A stretch of DNA of 64,000 nucleotides, taken from positions 2,420,165 through 2,484,164 of the forward strand of contig CM046844.1 of the NCBI GenBank assembly GCA_025618425.1, written 5' to 3'. Made by a program: the position numbers and the translations under genes. Positions 1 to 11,283 of the stretch are shown piece after piece. The notes beneath the pieces were generated by a model. It did no database searches. It saw only the letters and a program-made list of their open reading frames with translations, and was not told the DNA's origin. Numbering within the stretch: the stretch's first letter is position 1; each line of letters starts with the position of its first letter. The DNA is from Heliocidaris tuberculata. Lineage: Eukaryota > Echinodermata > Echinoidea > Camarodonta > Echinometridae.

Positions 1-99
1 CTTTTTCAAAACATGTATAATAAATATTCATTCAAACCTAAGTTTTAAAATGAATAGCAGGATTCTAAGTGTAGACTTTTTTGACTCACACGGTATATA

Positions 100-1102
100 C
101 AGTGCGTCCCCCCAAATGTTAACAGTTGGGAAAAGTCTCCCAAAATAAATATTTCAAAATATTTGTAGGAAATTTTCATACTCGAGGATAGATTAGAGTC
201 TCTTCCATCAAATGACACCAAAATATGTGGCAATATTTTGAGCTCGAGTGAGCAAAAGCGACTTTTGCGAAAGGGTGCAAAATCCAGACTTGACAAGAAT
301 TGGTATTTTGTGCTGACTAGTGTTAACAAATTTGAGATGACTAGTTGACATTTGGAAAAAGTCTCTCCAAAAGAACGTTTCAAAACATGTTCATGAAATG
401 TTCATACCTATGGATAGCTTAGGGTCTCTCCTATCAAATAATACCAAAACATCCAACGATATGTTACGCTTGAATGACCAAAAGCCATTATTGTGAAATG
501 GTGCAAAATCTATGGTTGACAAAACTTTGTATTGGTTCTGTCTGGTATCAGCATAGTTTAGAGTTTTGAAAAGGCTTAGAAACTTTCTTATTTTGATCAT
601 TAAAAGGCACTTTACGAAAGAATAGGCTTTGTTTTCTGTATGTCTTGACATATCTCATCAAAACTTTATGGTTGACTGAGAAAACCAGCTTGAATTATAA
701 CCTTGCCAAAACTAATATTTCAAAACACTCAGTAAAGCAGTTAATTGCTCACTGAAACATGAAAATATTGATGAGATACGTAAGAACATACAGAGAACAG
801 AACCCCTTCTTTGATAAATTGTCTATTATTGATCAAATATGAATATTTGTAAGCCTTTTAATGACACTGCACACTGCTGATACCAGCCAGAAGAAATACC
901 AATTCTTGTCAAGACTGGATTTTGCACCTTTTCACAAAAGGGGTCTTTGCTCACTCGAGCATAAAATATTGCCACATATTTTGATGTCATTTGATAGAAG
1001 AGATCCTAAGCTATCCACAGGTATGAAATTTTGCTTCAAATATTTTGAAATATTTATTTGGGGAGACTTTTTCTGACTGTTAACTTTTGGGGGGACGCAC
1101 TG
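100..1102. mobile_element. Mariner-like nonautonomous element, TA target site
   Basis: Inverted ends CAGTGCGTCCCCCCAAA and TTTGGGGGGACGCACTG are flanked by TA at 98-99 and 1103-1104. The inverted arms are about 210 bp (100-310 and 885-1102). A third, diverged copy of the arm lies at about 350-530 in the left arm's orientation. Arms are open on opposite strands and give similar peptides (for example LPHILxSFDxRD), which reflects repetition, not a gene. TA duplication suggests Tc1/mariner; no transposase is seen. Confidence 0.8.
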
Positions 1103-1302
1103 TATAGGCCTACTTGGAACGTACTGTGCGAAAATATACGAATCAGCGTCTTAGTATGATCAAGGAGTTATCACAGAACGAGGACGAAGACTGTATAAAC
1201 CATAGACGTATAATAGATTTACAACAGACTAAGCACCTACATCAACACATAAATGTGTGTGTACGCTAGCTGCATGCAGTAAACACTGATCTCTATCTGG
1301 TC

Positions 1303-1437
1303 ATGGCCGTTAACAGTACATGTATTAATGATGATGAAGTACAATGGAAGGTAGATAAAGTTCGAGCATTACACAAGCTAAAAGACCAACATGAAGTCGA
1401 GAAGACGTATGATGAATTTGCAGAATACTATGATAAG
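1303..1437 (+). CDS. METTL27-like exon 1
   Basis: The ATG at 1303 opens 45 codons ending at a GTAAGA donor. The peptide is charged and helical and ends DEFAEYYDK, the Y-D-x-W/A-x-x-Y-D signature that precedes the Rossmann core in this family. A stop lies shortly upstream in frame, which favours this start. Exon end is phase 0. Confidence 0.8.
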
Positions 1438-3072
1438 GTAAGAATAGTGTGAGTACTAGCTTCGCATGCAATGCAATAGTGGTGTTGGCTCGCTAGACGC
1501 ATATGCATTGTGACGTGAATTTCGGCGGTATACACAGAGCATTAAGGACGTCGACTGTTGGTAGTTTTCAGGTACAGACTCTATTTTGACATTCGTCTGA
1601 AACGTACAAAGTCCTTTATTTTATAAATTGGTATCGGCCGCAAATTAAAAAAAATGTACATGTACTGGATTCTTGTGAAGAATTGTTGGTATATTCAGGT
1701 ATATTAATACTCCAATAATATAAATGTGCAATGTTTTTTTAATCATAATGTTGTCAAGCACCCATTTACTGGTGATATAATGATGGTTTCTGGCAAATCA
1801 ATAGATCTGAATGCTTTCGAGTAGCACTTGGGTGCTCTAGTGTCTTACACAGTGGTATGAATAACCATTCAGTGCAATTCAAAGCTAATGTCAATAAATG
1901 ACGATTAGTTTGTTAATTACGTAACTTTTAGTGACAAGTTGAAAACCAAACAGATCGAAGACCTGGGTTGCAGATAGAGGTCATAAACCTGCATAAAAAG
2001 GGTGAACAACTTTTAACTAATAACTACAGACCGATAAACGGATATCTTTACTAAGAACGTGATGTCCAAAATATTAGAGAAGATTGTGCAAATAAATAAA
2101 TAAATAAAACAAACAAGCAAGCAAACAAACACACAATATTTTAACGAAATATATCAATTGGGAGTTAGACCGAATCAGTCTACATGTACCGCACCAACAA
2201 ATGTTACGGATGAATGGCTTCAGTCGATAGGATTCCTACCACTGACCAGAGGTCAGTGATTCCTACACAGGGTCAGAGGTAGTCTAGTTCTGGACGTTTT
2301 TAATTATTTTGTCCGTAAAACCATGAAGCTACAAAGCCCGTGTATTTGCACCCAACGTAGAACGGTGCGAAGTCTACTGATTCACTCTCCCCACAAATTC
2401 ACCTTCCCCGAATTTTTTTTTTTTTTTTTCGGGGAAGGTGAATTTGTGGGGAGAGTGAATCAGTGGACTTCGCACAGTTCTACGTTGGGTGCACACACAC
2501 GGGGTTTGTAGCTTCATGGTTTTACGGACAAAATAATTAAAAATGTCCAGAACTAGACTAGGTCAGAGGCACATTTTGTAGATCTACGGTTCGATCGAGT
2601 CGATCACAGAATTCTTGTGAGAAAATTGTGTAATATTGGTATAAAATGTATAACGCATAAGTGGTTTTATAATTATGTTATATACTGGCCTTACTTTCCC
2701 TGTATATGTTATCCCCACCCCTCTATTTTTGGTTGTTATTATTATCAATATTTTTTTGGTCTTCTTCTTCTTGCTTGAAACTTTCAGTTTCATTTTCTTG
2801 TTTTCGTTTATCCGACCTACTAAAGCTTAGCCTACATCTACTCTAAATTTCACTCAACTACGCAAAGCATAAATGATCCCCCTCTATTTATGACCACTTC
2901 CTCCAATTTCTCTCTCTCTCTCTCTCTCTCTCCCTCTCTCTCTCTTTCTCTCTCCTTTTCTCTTCATATCTTCACTCTTGAATCTTGATCTATTCATCTT
3001 TCTCGCTTACCTTTTACATCCTGCACCTTTATTCAGTCATGGCTCGGAGGAAAGAACATACAATTATTAACG

Positions 3073-3110
<38 letters not shown>

Positions 3111-3235
3111 ATCACAATTATGTCAGCATATCATATTAGGTAAGTTAGTATTACGTCAGATATTCTGAGCATGAGAGAAAACATTTACACCTTTTTGATT
3201 TATAATTCGCTATACATCACACCATCAGCATGTAT

Positions 3236-3319
<84 letters not shown>

Positions 3320-6300
3320 ATAAACTTAAAGGGATTGATTAACTTTGCCCAGGATTGAAAAAAGGTGTTTTTTTTTTAATCACTGTTCCAGCTCATGCTG
3401 TAATCATAATTGCAAACCTTTAGGTCAGACAGGAATCGCTTGAGTTTTATAAGCTGATCGGTCGTTTATATATATCAAGTTATTTACGATTGAACATTGA
3501 TGTCGGGATAGAGTACCAACGAACCGTAAAGAACTCTTACGGTTCTATCACAGAATACCGTACAATGAACGAATCCCTATTTTTTCACGGGCTGGAAACC
3601 TGCTCTGAAATTGCCAGGCGCTGGACAGGTGCTTGGTTTTTGTGACTGCAGCGCAGCGAAGAAGCCGAGCGACTTGCGCTAGCGATCGATCGCAATACCT
3701 TTCGTCTAGCTAGTTTTTTTTTTTCTCTCTCTCTCTTTTTTAGGATAGTAAACGGGTTCCATTTTCACTTGCACATATCCTTAATTATATATCTAGTTAG
3801 AGGATTGCACACAATTCACTGGCATTTGAGCTGATTTCACAATTTTTCACAAAGTTAATCAGTCCCTTTAATATAAGTTTTCCCGTCCATTTTAACACTT
3901 TTTTACATTCCACTTCATTGTTCACCTCAATTTCGTCCTGAAAACCCTTGAATGTGCAAATGTCAAAGCTAATTTCGTCATTATCATTCACTTTGGTCAA
4001 TCCATGAACAGGGCAGTGAATGAATGGGCAGTCAATTTCAACTCTTGTCCATTCATTTTTGTCTGACTTCATTCGAATTCAGCTCACCTGACGATCCGCT
4101 ACAGAATGTAATGATCGAATTCACCTTTGTGCAATCAATTTCAAAAGAGTTTCATTTATATTCGTCGGATGGAGACATCGAGCTACCCCGCGAGCTACAA
4201 CCAGGACAACCATCCAAAGGACAAAATAGACACTTTTTGTTCCTAATTCATGTATGCCTCCTCATCTAAAAGTGAATATACTCCTTTAACCCTTTCGAGA
4301 CAATTGACCACATTTTGTGGTTTGGCTCAAAAACTTTCTATTCAGAGCTCTAAAAAATATACCAGATGCACGAGTAGAAAGAACAAAAATTTCTGCACAC
4401 ACTATATCCATTTTTATTGCGTGACCATATTGTGTTTTATGCCAGGAATTTTAAGAATAAACTTTGAGATCCTTAAATTGGCAACACATTGAGAGGTTCA
4501 AAATCATTGTTTTTTCATTAAAATTGGCAATTTTTAAAACTTTTCGGCAAATTCCTAACCATGTATATTGTTTTCACAGACATTACACCTTATTAGAACC
4601 ATGTAGCACGAAAATGAAAATATTAATGTTGCCAATTTGAAGAATAAAATGTGATCAATTTAGTCCTTAAATAATTCCTGTCCTGAAAGGGTTAATATGC
4701 AAGTGTACCAACAGTTTTCCTCCATTATAGTTTTGTCATATTTCAAGACAAGAAACCGAATTTTAAAAAATATAGCAAACAAATTTGAATGACGCTATGA
4801 CGAAAATTGGCAATCGTACGTTCGCAGTTGGGGTTGATGAAGAAATTGATTTGACTTCGACGAGTTTGGACGCATAATGATGAAACCGATTGGACAAAGT
4901 TAGAAAATGCATTGACCAAAGATGAAATTAACCCTTTCAAGACAATTGACCACATTTTGTGGTTTGGCTCAATAACTTTTGATTCAGAGCTCAAAAAAGA
5001 TATACCAGATCCATGAGTAGAAAGAGCAAGATTTTCTGCACACATTATGTCAATTTTTGATGCATCACCCATTGTGTTTGATGACTGGAATTTAAAAAAC
5101 AAGCTTTGAAATCTTTAAATTGGCAACACATTGAGAGGTTTAAAATCATTGTTCTTTTCTCAAAATTGGCAACGTTTCCAACTATCCGACACAATTTCCA
5201 ATCTGTATAATGTTTTCGATGATATTACACCTTATTAGAAGCATGTAGCACTAATAGAAAATATCATTGTTGCCAATTTGAAGAACAAAATGTGATCAAC
5301 ATCTCTAATATTCATTTCACGTACCCAACTGAGACTATCTATACCCATTCCTCTTTCTCTCTCTTTCTTTTTCTCCCCCTTCACCCTTCTCCGTACTTCG
5401 ATTCTTTCTTTCTCACTTCTTTCTTCTCCTTTACTCCTTTTTCACACTCTCTCCTCGTCCCTCTTTTCTCTGTTCCTTTATAGCTAGGTACTTCCTATTT
5501 TTACCCACTTCAATTTCAATATCCAACCTTCAAAGTGCAATATGTGAATATTAAATCGTTATTTGTTTATTGTTCTATTGTTATGTCGTTCTTATATCCC
5601 GTTACTCTATACAAGTTTTTTGTTGAAACTTGCATTTTGATGTATTTTGATGTTCATTTTTACTCTGTAAATATTTTCACAATTCAGCATCATTACTGCT
5701 GCGATGAGAACATAATAAAACCATTGAATTGAATTCAATTGATCAATTTAGCCCTTGAATAATTCCTGTCCTGAAAGGGTTAACCATGAGATGTGCAAGA
5801 TCACGAACTTTCTGGACGAAATTGAATGAAAAAAAGTGTTAAAAATGGACTTGAAAATTTGAAATTATATAACTTTTCCTCTTCTCTACCCATCTTTCCC
5901 ATCTCCGGCTTTAGTTGGTATTATCCTTGGAATACTGTGGGCCAGTCGCCACTGCCAGGATAGTGGCTAGGATGGAAACCAGGAAAGATGCACGAATACT
6001 CGATGTCGGATGCGGTACAGGCCTACTAGGTGATGAGGTAAATATGAATAATAATACCGGGTCATATTCATTCAAGACTTTCGAAATTCTGCTTTTGACC
6101 AAAGATTTCAGGAAACGGAAATTCATACAAAGAATGAATTGAAACAAGTTTCGCAAAGTTAGGCCTTTACGTCCATTGGATTTTGAAGATAAGGTAGCAG
6201 GGGGGGGGGGGGGTGTCCTTGTTCACATGCAAGTAAACCACATGATTTTAGTATAGGTGTAACGCATTAACGCATCGATAAACCAATTTGCACACTTCAT

Positions 6301-9300
6301 TTGCAGTGACTAGCATTTTTTTTTAAATCTTAGATAATTCACTGTGTTTAAAGAAATACATGTATATCAAAGTAAGTATCAGATATTTTGCAAACTATAA
6401 AAACCAGGCATTCAAAATGAGTCGAAAATGGAAAGTAATAATCACATGGAAGTGATCTCTTGGTAAATATTGGAGCATTTTTGTCCTGCCAAATTTCGAT
6501 TGTTGTGACACGCCAACCTTGAAATCTGAATGTCTGAACGTTACGAACCAGTGCTGTGGAATCTTATATAAAAAGATTGCAAATATTGTTAACATGATAA
6601 AGAATGACCATTCGCTACGACGAAAAAAAAGTACACACTGTATTAATTTCTTTTAATCATATTCTAGATTCAGTTAATTCCGAACTATATAAATGAGCTT
6701 ACTGCGGTTACATAAAACTTTACAACAGCCTTATTCAACTTTATATATGAGTCATCTAAAATTAGACAACACACTTATATTCCCAATGTTTTCCGATATC
6801 ACTGAGATAACGGCATCTCTCAATATTGAAGCAAACTAAATTTCATCTTTTAGATATAATGTGATACATGATAAAGAATGTCCGTTCTCTACTGCCGTTT
6901 GAGAACACAGTGCTTTACAAAACCAAAACCGAGGCCATGATATAGTTTTATGATCAAAAGTGTTTGGTGTTTGAATAGGAAATTTACAGTGGTCATTTGG
7001 AGCGTTTTTATCTTCCATTTCATCCAGCTCTACAGGTTGGGATACACACAGATTGTTGGAGTGGATCTCTCGAAGACATCTCTAGATGTTCTTGCACAGA
7101 AAGGATCCTATACCAGTTCAGTTCACGCAAACTTTGGTCCAAGTAATCCCCTACATTTTGACGATGGTAAACATGTTAACCCTTTCAGGACAATAATTAT
7201 TTAAGGGCTAAATTCATCACATTTTGTTCTTCAAATTGGCAACAATAATATTTTTCTTTTAGCGCTACATGGTTCTAATAAGGTGTAATGTCTTTGAAAA
7301 CAATATACATTGTTACGGCTTTTGTCGAAAAGTTGAACAAATTGGCAATTTTGATAAAAAATAATGACTTTGAACCTCTCAATGTGTTGCCAATTTAGGG
7401 ATTTTAAAACTTATTCTCGTTATTAAAATTCCTGGCATGAAACCCAATATGGTCATGCAACAAAAATGGACATAGTGTGTGCAGAAAATTTTGCTCTTTC
7501 TACTCTTGCATCTGGTATATTTTTTAGAGCTCTGAATCAAAAGTTATTGAGCCAAACCACAAAATGTGGTCAATTGTCTCGAAAGGGTTAAACGCTTCAA
7601 CTTCTAAATAAAATCATCAAAGAACACATAGCGGTTAAAAAGAATGGTGCATGTTTCTGAGTGACATAAAATATATCATTGGTCTGAAATTTTAAACAGA
7701 ATTAAACCTTATTATCTGGTAAAAAAAAATCCACTTCAACAGTTTATTGTATCAGTAGTATATTTTCAAAGTACAGGTACTTCCTTCAGACTGAGAACAC
7801 AATGGATTTCCTTTAGACAAGGAAGGCGTAGATGAGTTGTTAATATGTATTTATTTTATTTATTCTTTTTTTTATGTTGGGGGGGGGGGGAAGCAAATTC
7901 CGCCCAAAAGAGCAGAAATAACAGGCATTTGCTGACAAAGGTCATAATACAAAAATAGGAGGGGGTAGATACATGCATGGGTAATTGTTCCATACTCTTG
8001 GACTGCTTTTCGTGGTGTATATACCTGATATAACAATTTTTTTCTTCACTAGGATAGGCTATTCTTAGCACAAGCCGGTTTTTCCCCTTGATATGATTAT
8101 CGAAAGTATTCGTTCTTGGTTATGTTTTTTGTGTAAGTATGATAAGTGCATGCCTTGAAACATGGGTCATTGTAAGCAGTGCCATCATGCTGTTTGTTTG
8201 TGTGTTATAATTGACCGCATACCGACCAATTGAGATGTTTAAAATGCCGATCAGGAAGCTTGAAAGGCTCCAGCCAGCTCAATCATTCTACATCTCTCAA
8301 ACGAGTTTCTTCTATCTATTATGTTTATCTCTATCTCTTGGGTTATTTTATGTTTCTTCTATATGTTATATCAGTCTATCAGACTATTTCAGTGTTTCTT
8401 CTATCAATCATGCGTGTCTCTTAGGTTATTTTGATGTGGCCATGAGCTGTGGAAGTTTCTTACCCACCCATCTGAATGAGAAGTGTCTACCAGAGATGAT
8501 ACGTCTTGTCAAAAAAGGTGAATTACCTTACCCCTACTAGAACTAAATCTGGAACCACTGACACAAATGGCTTCCAAGCTAATCCAATCTACAATGTGTT
8601 TAGTACGGTGGCATTTCCTTTGCAGTTACAAAGTGCTTCACAATGTAATCTGCAAGTAGTATATGAGCTACTAAACAAAAATAATCTGCAAAACTCCAGT
8701 TGATCTCTGAATAAAACTATTTAACCAATTGACCACTGGAACTGGGTTGGCTCTGTATAATTGCCTATGGGAATGAGAGAATTCAGTAAGCAACAGGTTA
8801 ACAGTCCATATCCTCTATGTTCCACAACTTTACAGCAACCTGAGGGTAATATATCTCCAGCAAATTACCTTTCTCACATTTTCTCCCAAATTTCCAGGAA
8901 CATTATATTCCAAACACGAAGGACAGTCATTCACTTTTGTAGAACACATAAAATCGTTTCTTAATAATTGCTGTATTTATTATCATTTTATTGAACATGC
9001 TTTCCCCAAACATCATGTTCATAACTAGAACTAATACGGAAAAGAAAAGAAATTGTCTGTTCGACATCTCTGTAAATGAGAAATCCGTCTCATCATCATT
9101 AAAATTATTTGTTTCATATTGTTACCTTATCTCCTCTCATCTACTCCAAGGAGGCTACGTTATCATCACAACCCGGAAGTACATATTCGAAGGTGAAACA
9201 GGGGATATGAAACTCAGACCTGGACTCATCAAATTAACACAAGATGGCGCCCTGACTAAGATCGCCAATGAAGAAAACCTATATGAAAAGGATGGAGATG

Positions 9301-9341
9301 ATCACGTGATAGGAATTACATTAATTTATCAAGTCATATGA
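1303..9341 (+). CDS. METTL27-like SAM-dependent methyltransferase gene, five exons
   Basis: Proposed coding exons are 1303-1437, 5915-6037, 7028-7166, 8425-8517 and 9151-9341. They total 681 nt, giving 226 residues plus stop. All borders are GT-AG with intron phases 0, 0, 1, 1, and the frame closes. The product has a class I methyltransferase core: motif I ILDVGCGTG at about residues 73-81, the acidic strand-2 end VGVDLS at about 97-102, the post-motif block YFDVAMSCGSF from about 134, and GGYVIITTR from about 164. The order and length match the METTL27/WBSCR27 family (human protein about 245 residues). Substrate is unknown and no signal peptide or membrane segment is seen. Exons 1-4 are well supported; the last exon could use an alternative 3' splice, but its C-terminus LIYQVI fits the family's final hydrophobic strand. 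The family assignment comes from recognised motifs, not a search. Confidence 0.85.
1975..2235 (+). pseudogene. Decayed LINE reverse-transcriptase fragment in intron 1
   Basis: Broken frames on the + strand give EVINLHKKGEQ, then TNNYRPIN, then MSKILEKIVQ, and after an A-rich interruption GVRPNQST and NVTDEWLQSI. These are the ordered blocks of a CR1/Jockey-type reverse transcriptase around the NYRPIS and FGFR-x-x-x-ST motifs, before the catalytic domain. Stops and small insertions show it is dead. Confidence 0.75.
2280..2560. mobile_element. Near-perfect palindromic fold-back element, 9-bp duplication
   Basis: Two arms of about 130 bp beginning TAGTCTAGTTCTGGAC are inverted copies around a T-run at 2415-2429. 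The 281-bp element is flanked by the direct repeat GGTCAGAGG at 2271-2279 and 2561-2569. Long inverted arms plus a 9-bp duplication resemble Mutator-like or fold-back MITEs. It lies in intron 1 of the METTL27-like gene and would fold into a long hairpin in the pre-mRNA. Confidence 0.9.
2907..2957. repeat. (CT)n microsatellite
   Basis: An almost pure CT run with a few CCT/TTT interruptions, in intron 1. Confidence 0.9.
3077..3109. repeat. (TA)n microsatellite
   Basis: Uninterrupted TA dinucleotide run in intron 1. Confidence 0.9.
3235..3316. repeat. (TA)n microsatellite
   Basis: About 80 bp of almost pure TA following a TACATGTA motif; a probable hotspot of length change. Intron 1. Confidence 0.92.
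3330..3867. mobile_element. TTAA-flanked MITE (AGGGATTGATTAACTTTG ends)
   Basis: The left end AGGGATTGATTAACTTTG and right end CAAAGTTAATCAGTCCCT are inverted repeats flanked by TTAA at 3326-3329 and 3868-3871. TTAA duplication is the hallmark of piggyBac-type transposition. Length 538 bp, no coding capacity. Confidence 0.78.
4290..4691 (-). mobile_element. piggyBac-like MITE family A, copy 1
   Basis: 402 bp between TTAA at 4286-4289 and 4692-4695. It begins CCCTTTCGAGACAATTGACC and ends CCTGTCCTGAAAGGG, so the outer CCCTTTC/GAAAGGG are inverted ends. Orientation is opposite to the copies at 7180, 28204 and 51727. Internal blocks such as ACCACATTTTGTGGT (itself a palindrome) recur in all copies. 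Confidence 0.9.
4932..5779 (-). mobile_element. piggyBac-like MITE family A, copy 2, split by a retroelement
   Basis: TTAA at 4928-4931 and 5780-5783 flank a family A copy in the same orientation as copy 1. It is interrupted at 5300-5739. Removing the interruption and one TGATCAA leaves a copy of about 400 bp. Confidence 0.88.
5300..5739 (+). mobile_element. Short non-LTR retroelement nested in MITE copy 2
   Basis: A 440-bp insertion with TGATCAA duplicated at 5293-5299 and 5740-5746. It is pyrimidine-rich at the 5' side and ends ATAATAAAACCATTGAATTG, with an AATAAA signal and a short (TTGAA)n tail, as in CR1/L2-type LINE 3' ends. Likely a 5'-truncated LINE or LINE-dependent SINE. Confidence 0.7.
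5915..6037 (+). CDS. METTL27-like exon 2 (SAM-binding motif I)
   Basis: The acceptor is TTTAG after a pyrimidine-rich tract (ctctacccatctttcccatc) and the donor is GAG|GTAAAT. The 41 codons contain ILDVGCGTGLLG, the glycine-rich SAM-binding loop. Phase 0 at both borders joins cleanly to exon 1 and exon 3. Exon 2 sits about 130 bp after a TTAA-flanked mobile element in intron 1. Confidence 0.88.
7028..7166 (+). CDS. METTL27-like exon 3
   Basis: The acceptor TTTCATCCAG at 7027 is preceded by a T-rich tract and keeps the frame of exon 2. The peptide LYRLGYTQIVGVDLSKTSLD is the strand-2 and acidic-residue region of class I methyltransferases. The donor is G|GTAAAC, phase 1. A competing AG at 7035 would break the frame and is rejected. 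Confidence 0.85.
7180..7587 (+). mobile_element. piggyBac-like MITE family A, copy 3, beside a splice donor
   Basis: 408 bp between TTAA at 7176-7179 and 7588-7591, starting CCCTTTCAGGACA and ending TGTCTCGAAAGGG. The left TTAA begins only 9 nt after the last base of exon 3, directly downstream of the GTAAAC donor. Confidence 0.9.
8425..8517 (+). CDS. METTL27-like exon 4
   Basis: The acceptor CTCTTAG at 8424 and donor G|GTGAAT give 93 nt, phase 1 at both ends. The peptide YFDVAMSCGSF followed by HLNEKCLPEMIRLVKKG matches the family's strand-4 motif and following helix. It joins exon 3 through a split glycine codon. Confidence 0.87.
8721..8801. mobile_element. 81-bp TTAA-flanked micro-element, copy 1
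   Basis: TTAACCAATTG at the left and CAACAGGTTAA at the right are inverted, and the ends are TTAA. The span aligns over its full length with 53888-53968, sharing GCCTATGGGAA and GAGAAAATTC/GAGAGAATTC blocks. Lies in intron 4. Confidence 0.65.
9151..9341 (+). CDS. METTL27-like exon 5 (terminal)
   Basis: The acceptor CTCCAAG at 9150 restores frame through a split glycine codon. GGYVIITTRKYIF is the strand-5 block; the exon ends LIYQVI then TGA at 9339-9341. No AATAAA is seen in the next 250 bp; the nearest is at 9970, beyond a hAT-like element, so that element may lie in the 3' UTR (inference). Confidence 0.78.
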
Positions 9342-9593
9342 CTTAAAATGAGCTAAACTCAACAATATTGTGATGTACTATTGTTTAATCAGCTTTACTT
9401 TTCTATAATCTGGAAGTACATGATCGTGACTGGATGACTGTAAATATCATGCGACGTGCAACGTCTCAGGGTATCGATGAACCGGAATATGATTTTAAAT
9501 CCATCAAGATATACCATATCCTTGAATATTTACGCCCGCCCCTCGAATATAGACATGCCTTGACGTTATGATGGTAAATGAAAATAGAGTCAG

Positions 9594-9915
9594 CATGGGC
9601 GCAAATCCAAGGGGGGGGGGGGGAGGACATGTCCCCCACCTTTTTGAATATAGGCCAATGTCCCCCTTATCAGAGAATTTTGGAGGAAAATTAGACCCCA
9701 AAAATGTGATAACCTTTTTTTTTTTTTTTTTTTTTTTTGCTTGTCAGAGAATTTTGGAGGAAAATCAGACCCCCAAAATGTGATAACCTTTTTTTTTTTT
9801 TTTTTTTAATTGGTTGTCAGAAAATTTTCAGACATTTCGGACAGGGTACAAAAGTTAAATCATGTGGTGTCCCCCCCCCCCCCCCCCCGAATTTCAAAAT
9901 GGATTTGCGCCACTG
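9594..9915. mobile_element. hAT-like MITE with G/C/T homopolymers, copy 1
   Basis: Ends CATGGGCGCAAATCC and GGATTTGCGCCACTG are inverted repeats. AGAGTCAG is duplicated at 9586-9593 and 9916-9923 (8 bp, hAT-like). The interior has runs of G, T and C and two imperfect direct repeats of a 60-bp block with AGAGAATTTTGGAGGAAAA. A second copy lies at 18416-18644 in the opposite orientation. Confidence 0.85.
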
Positions 9916-10189
9916 AGAGTCAGGAATGTACATGTATATGATTATTCAGTTGTCAAGTGCAATTATTCAAATAAATACATTCCTCAATATGCTTGTATTT
10001 GGCGATGAATATTTTTGTTGGGATGAAACGTGCTATTAAATACCTGAAATTCTTAACATTTTCGTGACTATCATTGCTTGCTTGCAGAAGCAGAATATTC
10101 TGTTCATCAGGTAACTTCTTCTGAGTCTCTAGAACTGCACATCTTAATTACCCCTCTGACCCACTGTCATTTTTCCAAACACTATTGTA

Positions 10190-10454
10190 AAGGGGCGGCG
10201 CCAGGGTATTTTGATAGGAGGGGCAAGACGACCTAAAGATGACGTCATATTTTTTTCCATTAAATAACAGGGGGAATATAGAGTTATATGTTTAAGACCT
10301 TTCTTTTTAAAACTCCGCTTTCTTCTTTCTTCCCTTTTCTTCCCTTTTCTTCCTCCTTTTCTTCTTTTTCTTCTTTTTTTTTCTTTTTTCACTACTTGAA
10401 AAATCACAGGGGGGGGGGCGGTCGCCCCCTCTGCCCCCTGTAGCGCCGCCCCTG
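10190..10454. mobile_element. hAT-like MITE (AGGGGCGGCGC ends)
   Basis: Ends AAGGGGCGGCGCCAGGG and CCCTGTAGCGCCGCCCCTG are inverted, flanked by CTATTGTA at 10182-10189 and 10455-10462. The interior is a pyrimidine-rich tract with C/G runs. No coding capacity. Confidence 0.85.
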
Positions 10455-10462
10455 CTATTGTA

Positions 10463-11283
10463 GCACATCAATAATCGTGATTTTCCCAGAAAATGTTTTG
10501 TTTGAAACCTTCACATTTAGTTAAACACAGAATATGTTTTTGAAGCTGTGGCAGCATAGATATCACGGATATTTAGCCCATAGGTCCGTATTCTGAACTC
10601 GGGTTTAATTTAGACTGGAGTTCATCGGGTTCAACTAAGACTGGAGTTCAGAATACTAACCATGAGACGTCATTCACGTCAATGCATGTATTCTATTAAA
10701 ATTTAAACTCAACACTAGGTTTAAGCTTGGTCTATTAAAAGTCGAGTTTTAACAAAGGAATTAAGTTAGACGAGGTCTTAGATTTCCTTTTGTTCGACAT
10801 GATCTTTAGACCTCGCGTCGCGTTTAATTATTTGCAATAACGAGCGGCATCAGTGACTTGTCCGTTCTTTTGTGCGTCATGAAAGAGTGATATCGCTTAA
10901 AAGTGAATGAAAATTGACAAATATGTATACAATACATTTAATAACTGGTGAATGGATAAATTGCCTTCAGAGGCTCGCCGATTAGCTCTGGTGTATAATA
11001 ATACATGTACTCACCTGGTGTGAGTAGGGGGTCACGGGGAGCTCCACACCCACCATGCCCAGCATTTTTGCCACTTTCTTCAACAGGTCATGTTTGCCGG
11101 TGGTCATTAAAGATTTTTTTCAATTTTATTCAGAATGTTGGATACACCCAGCTTCAGCACCATTAATATAAACGTGACATTTATGTAGAGCTTGTGCTGT
11201 CTGTGATTTTCTCATTTATTATCACAAACAACGCCATTTCTTTTTACGAAAATACTTGGTGAGATTACGCCCACATGGTACAT
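10463..11283. other. Intergenic stretch without recognised features
   Basis: AT-rich unique-looking DNA. At about 10588-10660 short blocks GTATTCTGAACTC and GAGTTCAGAATAC are inverted, perhaps the remains of a small MITE. No convincing ORF. Confidence 0.5.

Noticed and set aside
3797..4072. 91-codon ORF on the complement with several cysteines (DCPFIHCPVHG)
   Set aside because: I considered a secreted lipid-binding fold, but the ORF crosses the end of the TTAA MITE at 3867, lacks a signal peptide and has stops just upstream.
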